Below, piece after piece: positions 1 to 4,962 of a stretch of DNA of 7,372 nt. The stretch lies in assembly GCA_017481185.1 (NCBI GenBank), contig JAFUPO010000282.1, positions 1 to 7,372 on the forward strand, read 5' to 3'. Position numbers and translations under genes: made by a program. The notes beneath the pieces are model-generated. The model saw only the letters and a list, made by a program, of their open reading frames with translations. It was not told where the DNA came from and did not search any database. Origin of the DNA: Clostridia bacterium (GTDB lineage Bacteria; Bacillota_A; Clostridia; Christensenellales; Aristaeellaceae). Position 1 is the first letter of the stretch; each line of letters opens with the position of its first letter.

Positions 1-1
1 G

Positions 2-157
2 GTGCTGGTGGGCAACCTGATCAACGACGCTATGAAAAAGAACCGCGACCTGCCCTTTGCTGCGGCGCTGAGCGTGGTGCTCCTGGCCATCACCGCCGGG
101 ATCATCGCCCTATACCAGCGCCTGGGCGGCCAAAAGGGCGGCCTGACCCTTTTCTGA
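2..157 (+). CDS. potB: PotB-like ABC transporter permease, C-terminal fragment (5' end outside window)
   Basis: The reading frame is open from the window edge to a TGA at 155-157 and gives the last 51 residues of a membrane protein. It reads VLVGNLINDAM, then RDLPFAAALS, then a hydrophobic helix and a short polar tail. This closely resembles the end of E. coli PotB as I recall it (GNLI, then RDWPFGAA and a last membrane helix). The family role is one of two inner-membrane permease subunits of a spermidine/putrescine-type ABC importer, paired with PotC and energised by PotA. The next gene, a PotC homologue, starts 10 bases after the stop, and its Shine-Dalgarno begins inside this stop codon, which fits a potABCD-type operon. 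The gene is cut by the window edge, not visibly broken. The family is clear; the substrate cannot be judged from this fragment. Confidence 0.85.
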   Translation: MLVGNLINDAMKKNRDLPFAAALSVVLLAITAGIIALYQRLGGQKGGLTLF

Positions 158-167
158 GGAGGCGCTT

Positions 168-974
168 ATGAAAACGAAACGCTTAGGGTCAAGGCTGTTC
201 ATGGGGGCGGTATTGATCCTCATGTATCTGCCCATCCTGATTGTGGTATTGTATTCCTTCAATGCCAATACCGCCCGGAACACCACCATCTTCACCGGCT
301 TTACCCTGGACTGGTACCGGGATCTGTTTGCCGATACCCGAGGCTTTGGGGACGCGCTGCTTTCCAGCCTGGAACTGGCCCTGGCCTCCTGCTTGCTGGC
401 GGGGGTCATCGGCACCCTGGGGGCCATCGGCATGGTGGAAAAAGAATTGTACGGCAAGGTGGGCTTTATTGGCCGCATGGCCCAGGGCCTCACCACCCTG
501 CCCATCATGATCCCGGAGATCATACTGGGCATTGCCCTGATGGCCCTGTTTTACGCAGTGGAAATGCCCCTGGGCATGACAGCCCTGGTTTTGAGCCACA
601 CCACCTTCTGCATCCCCTACATCTTTATCGTGGTGAAGGGGCGGCTGGCGGGCATGGATCCGGCTCTCACCGAGGCGGCCCGGGATTTGGGCGCGTCCCC
701 CAAGCGGGCCTTGTGGGATATTACCCTGCCGCTGATTTTTCCCGGCATCCTTTCCGGCTGCTTCCTCGCCCTGGCCATGAGCCTGGATGATTTCATCGTC
801 AGCTTTTTCGTTACCGGCCCCGGCACCGTGACCCTGCCCCTTAAAATTTACTCCAGCATCAAAACCGGCATCTCGCCCCAGGTGAACGCATTGTCCACGC
901 TGATTCTGGTGGTCATTGTGGTCTGTGTGGCGGCTGCCCAATGGCTGGGGAAAAATAAAAAGCAAATCAATTAA
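168..974 (+). CDS. potC: PotC-like ABC transporter permease (spermidine/putrescine type)
   Basis: This is a complete 268-residue permease, close to the usual PotC length (about 260). Hydrophobic segments lie near residues 12-32, 66-90, 105-130, 137-157, 187-207 and 240-260, giving six membrane helices. The cytoplasmic EAA loop that docks on the ATPase is clear: E169-A-A, G175 and L187-P188 in the expected spacing. The following SLDDFIVSFF and GPGT...LPLKIYS stretch (about 205-229) is characteristic of PotC-type subunits. The ATG at 168 is supported by AGGAGGC at 157-163, which overlaps the upstream stop and suggests coupled translation. The gene for the binding protein starts 13 bases downstream. 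Known family role: pairs with PotB to form the transmembrane channel. The substrate is inferred only as polyamine-like, since PotD, not the permease, sets most of the specificity. Confidence 0.93.
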   Translation: MKTKRLGSRLFMGAVLILMYLPILIVVLYSFNANTARNTTIFTGFTLDWYRDLFADTRGFGDALLSSLELALASCLLAGVIGTLGAIGMVEKELYGKVGFIGRMAQGLTTLPIMIPEIILGIALMALFYAVEMPLGMTALVLSHTTFCIPYIFIVVKGRLAGMDPALTEAARDLGASPKRALWDITLPLIFPGILSGCFLALAMSLDDFIVSFFVTGPGTVTLPLKIYSSIKTGISPQVNALSTLILVVIVVCVAAAQWLGKNKKQIN

Positions 975-987
975 AGGAGTGACTGAC

Positions 988-2016
988 ATGAAAAAATGGT
1001 TGTGCCTCGCCCTGTGCCTCATCCTGGCTCTGCCCGCCTTTGCCCTGGCGGAGGAAAAAGTCGTTAACGTCTACACCTGGGAAACCTACATCTCCGACGC
1101 GGTCATCGCTGATTTCACCGCCGCCACCGGCATTAAGGTAAACTACTCCCCCATTTCCTCCAACGATGAAATGCTGGCCAAGATGCAGATGAACAAGGGG
1201 TCTGAATACGATATTCTCATCGTCAGCGACTACACCCTGAACATCATGCGCAAGGAAGGCCTGCTCCTAAAGCTCAACAAGGATCTGCTTCCCAACTGGA
1301 AGAACCTTGACCCCGCCTATCTCTCTCAATACTACGATCCTGACAACGAATACGCCGTGCCCTACACTGCCGGCTCCCCCATGATCGTGTATGATCCTGC
1401 CGCGGTGTCCATCGAGATCGACAGCATCTCCGATCTGTGGGACGAATCCTTGGCCGATTCCGTGGTCATCCTGGACGACGCCCGCAACATGATCGGCGTG
1501 ACGCTCAAAACCCTGGGCTACTCCATGAACGAGACCGACCCTGCCAAATTGGAGGAAGCCAAGCAGAAGCTGAACGAACTGTATCCCAACATTCGCGCCT
1601 TTGACTATGACACCCCCTACACCCTCATGATCTCCGGCGAGGCCACGGTGGGCTATATGTTCACCCCCTACGTGATTCTGGCTCAGAACGACCGGCCCGA
1701 CCTGGTGGCCGTTTCCCCCCAAGAGGGCGCGGGCTTCGGCATTGACAACCTGGTGATCCCCGTCAACGCCCCCAACCCCGAAAACGCCCATGCCCTGATC
1801 AACTTCCTGCTGGATGGCGAAATCGCTGCCCGCACGGTGGTGGATCAGTTGTACATGAACCCCAACCTGGCCGCGGAGGAATATCTGCCCGAGGGCTATT
1901 TGGATAACCCGGTGTTCATCACCCCCGAGCAGATTGAAAAGGCTGAGTTCATCACCGACATCGGCGAAACCGAGGCCCTGTACCAGCAGATCTGGCAGGA
2001 GTTCAAGCTGCAGTAA
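988..2016 (+). CDS. potD: PotD-like extracytoplasmic substrate-binding protein
   Basis: This 342-residue protein belongs to the PotD/PotF family of polyamine-binding proteins (E. coli PotD is 348). It delivers the ligand to the PotBC permease outside the membrane. A signal peptide is visible: KK at 2-3, a hydrophobic core at 4-20 and an ALA-EE cleavage site near 21/22. Cys6 and Cys10 lie in the core, but neither sits in a proper lipobox. Aligned by eye to E. coli PotD, W31 and Y34 match W34/Y37, S80 and Y82 match S83/Y85, D164 matches D168, D253 matches D257 and Y289 matches Y293. In contrast, E171, W229, W255 and Q327 appear replaced by N167, F225, G251 and I322. The start at 988 is chosen because AAAGGAG lies 8 bases upstream and the signal peptide begins there. 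An in-frame ATG at 916 would lie inside potC. This is the last gene of the operon, followed by a 40-bp palindrome. The family is confident; a spermidine or putrescine ligand is not. Confidence 0.9.
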   Translation: MKKWLCLALCLILALPAFALAEEKVVNVYTWETYISDAVIADFTAATGIKVNYSPISSNDEMLAKMQMNKGSEYDILIVSDYTLNIMRKEGLLLKLNKDLLPNWKNLDPAYLSQYYDPDNEYAVPYTAGSPMIVYDPAAVSIEIDSISDLWDESLADSVVILDDARNMIGVTLKTLGYSMNETDPAKLEEAKQKLNELYPNIRAFDYDTPYTLMISGEATVGYMFTPYVILAQNDRPDLVAVSPQEGAGFGIDNLVIPVNAPNPENAHALINFLLDGEIAARTVVDQLYMNPNLAAEEYLPEGYLDNPVFITPEQIEKAEFITDIGETEALYQQIWQEFKLQ

Positions 2017-2033
2017 GATACAGGTTATAATTT

Positions 2034-2073
2034 GCGAGAACCCTTTCCTTTTGCAAAAGGAAAGGGTTCTCGC
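2034..2073. repeat. Perfect 40-bp palindrome (19-bp stem) after potD, terminator-like
   Basis: Positions 2034-2052 are the exact reverse complement of 2055-2073, and the central GC completes an uninterrupted 40-bp palindrome. In RNA it would form a hairpin of about 18 bp with a four-base loop. It begins 18 bases after the potD stop, where an intrinsic terminator is expected. However, no U-run follows directly on either strand; the nearest T5 on the + strand is at 2094-2098. It may be a non-canonical or bidirectional terminator, an mRNA 3'-end stabiliser, or a copy of a dispersed palindromic repeat. The sequence alone does not decide between these. Confidence 0.8.
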
Positions 2074-2100
2074 GCTCTCCTAAAGGAAAACCATTTTTGA

Positions 2101-2142
2101 GCTGTTCAAAGTTCTTAACTCTAAGCTCTTAGTTCTTAACTC
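2101..2142. repeat. Array of six degenerate 7-bp repeats upstream of the sec promoter
   Basis: The + strand divides into six consecutive 7-mers that all end in TC: GCTGTTC, AAAGTTC, TTAACTC, TAAGCTC, TTAGTTC, TTAACTC. On the other strand the consensus is roughly GARYTWA. The outer units have drifted; the last four are close. One consequence is two identical 11-mers, GTTCTTAACTC, at 2111-2121 and 2132-2142, exactly 21 bp (about two helical turns) apart. The array ends three bases before the -35 box of the secD promoter. It could be a slippage-derived short tandem repeat or a regulator-binding region. I know of no function for it. Confidence 0.7.
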
Positions 2143-2145
2143 ACA

Positions 2146-2174
2146 TTGACTCCCCACACGGCAAACGATATAAT
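2146..2174 (+). promoter_or_regulatory. Housekeeping (sigma-70/sigma-A type) promoter for secDF
   Basis: TTGACT at 2146-2151 and TATAAT at 2169-2174 are separated by 17 bp, the optimal spacing. They match the consensus at five of six and six of six bases. Transcription would start near 2181, leaving a leader of about 30 nt before the secD ATG, with AAGGAGG at 2193-2199. The leader is too short for a riboswitch. The position between two operons supports a real promoter. Confidence 0.85.
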
Positions 2175-2210
2175 AAGCCTATCCGCTTATCTAAGGAGGC
2201 TTATTTCCCC

Positions 2211-3542
2211 ATGAAAAAAACGCCTGCACAAAAAACGGGCACGAAGGGCAGGGCCCTTATCACCCTTTGCCTGATCCTCATCGTGACCCTTGCCGCCGGT
2301 TACCTGGGCTTTAACGGTATGCCCCTGGACAGCCGGGGGCTGTATAAGCTGCTTCCCTGGCTGCCCACTGCCGACGTGGCCGCCTGGCCCAAGGCGCTGC
2401 CTTTGGGGTTGGATCTGCAAGGGGGCGTGTATGTGGAATATCAGGCCAAGGCGCCTGCTGACTCTGAATCTGATGATGACGCGCTTATCGCCAGCACCAT
2501 CAGCGTGATCCAGAGCCGCCTGACCCAGAAGGGCTACCCGGAGAGCACCGTGGTGCGCCTGGGAAATGACGGCATCCGGGTGGAGATCCCGGCGGTCAGC
2601 GACCCCAACGAAATTCTCACCCTCATCGGCAGCCCCGCCAAGCTGGAGTTTCGCACCCCTGAAGGGGAGACCTTTATGGAGGGCAAGCACGTAGAATCCG
2701 CCTATGCGGGCATGAGCGCCGAGGTGGGGACCTATGTGGTGCAGTTCACCCTCACCAAGGAGGGCGCTGCCATTTTTGCTGACTATACGGGCCGTTATGT
2801 GGGCCAGGCCTTGTCTATCTACCTGGATGGGGCGTTGGTTTCCTCCCCCACGGTGCAAAGCGTGATCCCCGGCGGTCAGGGCTTCATCGAGGTGGGCGAC
2901 AAGCTGGGCGCAGAGACCCTGGCCGCTCAGATCCAGTCTGGCGCGCTGCCTATGGAGATTACCCAGCAGAAGGTGGATACCGTGTCCGCCTCCCTGGGGG
3001 TTGACGCCCTATCCACCTCCATCACCGCCGCTGCTATCGGCATCCTTATCGTGATGCTTATCATGATCCTGCGCTATCGTTTAAACGGCATTGTGGCCTC
3101 CTGGGCCCTATGCCTGTACATGATCCTTTTGTTCTTCTTTATCGCGGTGATCCCCGGCATCCAATTGACCCTGCCGGGCATTGCGGGCATTGTGCTGGGC
3201 ATCGGCATGGCAGTGGACGCCAACGTGGTCATCTTCGAGCGCATCAATGAAGAAATCCGGGTGGGCAGGCCCTTAAAGGCCTGCGTGCGCACCGGCTTTA
3301 AGCACGCCATGAGCGCTGTTCTGGATGCTAACGTGACCACCTTCATCGCAGGTGTGGTGCTGCTTTCCTTTGGCACTGGCTCGGTGCAGGGCTTTGCCAA
3401 AACGCTGCTTTTAAGCGTGGTAACCAGCTTGATCACTGCTGTTTTGCTCACTCGGCTTTTGCTCACCAGCCTGGTTAACCTGGGGTGCGCCAAGCCGGGC
3501 CTGTATACCAGCGTAAAACACATTGCAAAGGAGGCGCAGTAA
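2211..3542 (+). CDS. secD: Protein translocase subunit SecD
   Basis: This 443-residue membrane protein is the SecD half of the SecDF complex, which uses the proton gradient to help pull secreted proteins through SecYEG on the outer side. It has one membrane helix near 14-34, a large external domain (about 36-265) and five more helices near 268-288, 293-315, 319-343, 370-394 and 398-422. Family motifs are clear: LGLDLQGG (65-72), GIRVEIP (121-127), SGALP (243-247), GIGMAVDANVVIFERI (330-345) and NVTT (374-377). Asp336 corresponds to the essential membrane aspartate D519 of E. coli SecD. The protein is shorter than E. coli SecD (615), mainly in the external domain, as is common in Gram-positive lineages. 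The ATG has AAGGAGG upstream with a rather long 11-base spacer. secF follows after one base. SecD and SecF are separate here, unlike the fused SecDF of Bacillus subtilis. Confidence 0.96.
   Translation: MKKTPAQKTGTKGRALITLCLILIVTLAAGYLGFNGMPLDSRGLYKLLPWLPTADVAAWPKALPLGLDLQGGVYVEYQAKAPADSESDDDALIASTISVIQSRLTQKGYPESTVVRLGNDGIRVEIPAVSDPNEILTLIGSPAKLEFRTPEGETFMEGKHVESAYAGMSAEVGTYVVQFTLTKEGAAIFADYTGRYVGQALSIYLDGALVSSPTVQSVIPGGQGFIEVGDKLGAETLAAQIQSGALPMEITQQKVDTVSASLGVDALSTSITAAAIGILIVMLIMILRYRLNGIVASWALCLYMILLFFFIAVIPGIQLTLPGIAGIVLGIGMAVDANVVIFERINEEIRVGRPLKACVRTGFKHAMSAVLDANVTTFIAGVVLLSFGTGSVQGFAKTLLLSVVTSLITAVLLTRLLLTSLVNLGCAKPGLYTSVKHIAKEAQ
3527..3534 (+). promoter_or_regulatory. Ribosome binding site fixing the secF start
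   Basis: AAAGGAGG lies inside the last codons of secD, 9 bases before the ATG at 3544. It rules out the in-frame TTG at 3523, which would lie upstream of this site. The secD stop (3540-3542) sits between the site and the ATG, so ribosomes ending on secD can restart on secF. Confidence 0.85.
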
Positions 3543-3543
3543 C

Positions 3544-4437
3544 ATGAAAAAATCAGCTAAGCTATGCCTGCTCCTCTCCTGCGCCGTGATGGCTGCGGCC
3601 CTGGTGCTTTCCCTGGCTGGGAGGGGCGTCAACCTGGGCATTGATTTTGCCGGGGGCCTGTCCATCAAGTATGACATGGGCCAGAGCGTGAACAAGCAAG
3701 ACATTGAGACCGCCTTAAACAACCAGGGGATTACCGGCGCTGTGCTGACCCTTATGGGCGACGCCCAAGAGGAGGTGCAGCTGCGGGTGCCTGAGATCTC
3801 CGATGAAGGCGTGCAGACCCTCAGGGCCAGCCTCGAGGCAGAGCTGCTTGTGAAGTACCCTCAAATGGATGTGGGCAACGCCTCCGTCAGCTATGTGGGG
3901 CCGGTGGCCGGGGCCACCCTGGTAAAGAACGCCTTTATGTCGGTAATCATCGCCTCGGTGCTGATGCTTATTTACATTGCCGTGCGGTTCGACTTTGCCT
4001 CCGGCATCGCCTCGGTGCTGGGCCTGATCCACGATGTGCTGATCATGCTTTCTTTTATGGTCATCCTCCGGGATGTGATCCAGATGAATTCCTCCTTTAT
4101 CGCGGCCATGCTGACCATTGTAGGCTATTCCATCAACAACACCATCGTGATCTTTGACCGCATCCGGGAGAATGTGCGCCGACACCTGGGCAGCCTCAGC
4201 CGTCAGCAAATCGTTCAGAAATCCGTAAAGGAAAGCCGGGGCCGCACCCTGCTCACCACCCTCACCACCCTCGTCACCATCGAGACACTGTATCTCTTAG
4301 GCGTCGCCTCCATCAAGGAGTTCGCCCTACCCATCATTATCGGCATCCTCTCGGGCGTGTACAGTGCCAATCTGATCAACGGCTATATCTGGGCCGCTAT
4401 CGAGGACTGGCGCAAAACGCGAAAGGTGAAGGCGTAA
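3544..4437 (+). CDS. secF: Protein translocase subunit SecF, with Asn at the proton-relay Asp position
   Basis: This 297-residue partner of SecD is close to the usual length (E. coli 323). It has a first helix near 5-25, the family motif GIDFAGG (32-38), an external domain to about 125 and five helices near 128-147, 153-175, 183-206, 234-254 and 257-281. Other landmarks are YIAVRFDF (144-151), HDV (163-165), GYSINNTIVIFDRIREN (194-210) and R234-T near the motif TTLTTL. In E. coli SecF the matching motif is GYSLND, whose D213 is needed for proton-driven export. Here that residue is Asn199 (AAC, 4138-4140). R234 matches E. coli R247. The change is in an intact, otherwise well-conserved gene, so it looks like natural variation and not decay. 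The start is at 3544 because AAAGGAGG is 9 bases upstream. The gene forms an operon with secD. Confidence 0.95.
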   Translation: MKKSAKLCLLLSCAVMAAALVLSLAGRGVNLGIDFAGGLSIKYDMGQSVNKQDIETALNNQGITGAVLTLMGDAQEEVQLRVPEISDEGVQTLRASLEAELLVKYPQMDVGNASVSYVGPVAGATLVKNAFMSVIIASVLMLIYIAVRFDFASGIASVLGLIHDVLIMLSFMVILRDVIQMNSSFIAAMLTIVGYSINNTIVIFDRIRENVRRHLGSLSRQQIVQKSVKESRGRTLLTTLTTLVTIETLYLLGVASIKEFALPIIIGILSGVYSANLINGYIWAAIEDWRKTRKVKA

Positions 4438-4443
4438 GCATTA

Positions 4444-4471
4444 CGAGGGGATGGCCGAGGCCATCCCCTTG
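4444..4471 (+). terminator. GC-rich hairpin after secF, weak terminator candidate
   Basis: AGGGGATGGCC at 4446-4456 pairs exactly with 4459-4469 around a two-base centre. A G-U and a C-G pair extend the stem to 4444 and 4471. It begins six bases after the secF stop. The downstream sequence (GCGCATATTTAGC) lacks a proper U-run, so any termination would be partial. It could set a lower expression level for the downstream genes, or protect the secDF mRNA end. An in-frame ATG at 4451 falls inside the stem and is not the start of the next gene. Confidence 0.5.
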
Positions 4472-4490
4472 CGCATATTTAGCTTGCGCA
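4468..4490. repeat. 8-bp direct repeat CTTGCGCA flanking an AT-rich core
   Basis: CTTGCGCA occurs at 4468-4475 and 4483-4490, separated by TATTTAG. The inner TGCGCA is itself a palindrome, so the two copies can also pair as an inverted repeat. It lies just before the ribosome binding site of the small zinc-ribbon gene. It may be chance, an operator-like site, or a second weak hairpin. Confidence 0.35.
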
Positions 4491-4492
4491 GC

Positions 4493-4500
4493 AAAGGAGG
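4493..4500 (+). promoter_or_regulatory. Ribosome binding site fixing the start of the zinc-ribbon gene
   Basis: AAAGGAGG stands 7 bases before the ATG at 4508, ideal spacing. It lies downstream of the alternative in-frame ATG at 4451, so the shorter, 144-residue protein is the real product. Confidence 0.85.
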
Positions 4501-4507
4501 CTTTTTC

Positions 4508-4942
4508 ATGGACCTGTGTGACAACTGCGTTCGGCTGAAGACCTTTCCCAATACCTGGTGTCCTACTTGCCGCGCCTACTCAGTTCGCCAAGAATTGCAT
4601 GGCCTCAGTATGCACATCTATTGCCCCTCCTGCGATATGCCCATGGTCGTTGGCGGCAGTTTTTGGCCCAATTGTTCTCTTGACAAAACCAACTATACGC
4701 TAACGCTTCTTTTTGAAACAAAAACCAATCAGCAATTTGCCTATGTTGGGCGCACATTTCACCTCCCCTTTTTAGTGGCCCGAAAAATTGTTCTGGCAGA
4801 TGCCCCCATCCCTGCTCCCTTCAACCTTTTCTACCTGCGCAAACTGCTTCCAAAGCTGGATGCGGATGGAACAACCTATCGTGTAGACCCGCCAATTTCT
4901 TATTCGAGATTCTGGAAATGCTTTGATCCGTCAACTCTCTAA
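4508..4942 (+). CDS. Small zinc-ribbon-like protein of unknown function
   Basis: I do not recognise this 144-residue protein. The N-terminal 45 residues hold three CxxC pairs (C4/C7, C18/C21, C39/C42), plus C56. Four or more of these are spaced as in rubredoxin-like or zinc-ribbon knuckles, so metal binding is likely. Residues 63-128 run strand, helix, helix, strand: YTLTLLFE, then a basic helix ending VARKIV, then FYLRKLLPKL, a DADGTTY turn and RVDP. By eye this order resembles the C-terminal domain of ribosomal protein L7/L12, a weak inference. There is no signal peptide or membrane helix, so it is probably cytoplasmic. GC is about 49% by hand count, clearly below its neighbours. It sits between secF and recJ and ends 20 bases before recJ, so it may be cotranscribed with recJ. 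The gene is real on the strength of its ribosome binding site, tight packing and ordered cysteines; its function is unknown. Confidence 0.8.
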   Translation: MDLCDNCVRLKTFPNTWCPTCRAYSVRQELHGLSMHIYCPSCDMPMVVGGSFWPNCSLDKTNYTLTLLFETKTNQQFAYVGRTFHLPFLVARKIVLADAPIPAPFNLFYLRKLLPKLDADGTTYRVDPPISYSRFWKCFDPSTL

Positions 4943-4962
4943 CCTGTATCCAAGGAGGCCCT

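Noticed and set aside
916..987. Upstream in-frame ATG extending PotD by 24 residues
   Set aside because: It lies inside potC, would bury the signal peptide inside the protein, and a strong ribosome binding site precedes the ATG at 988.
189..1022. A 277-residue open frame on the minus strand, opposite potC
   Set aside because: It is the antisense of a well-conserved gene, is rich in Gly, Gln and His, as expected when a GC-rich membrane gene is read backwards, and shows no family motif.
2026..2031. TATAAT hexamer just after potD as a second promoter
   Set aside because: No good -35 box lies at the right distance upstream, and transcription would begin inside the palindrome. A far better promoter is present at 2146-2174.
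2187..2858. A 223-residue minus-strand open frame opposite secD
   Set aside because: Same explanation: low-complexity composition, overlap with conserved SecD codons, and no recognisable motif.
4451..4507. Upstream in-frame ATG extending the zinc-ribbon protein by 19 residues
   Set aside because: It lies in the stem of a hairpin and upstream of the AAAGGAGG that serves the ATG at 4508.
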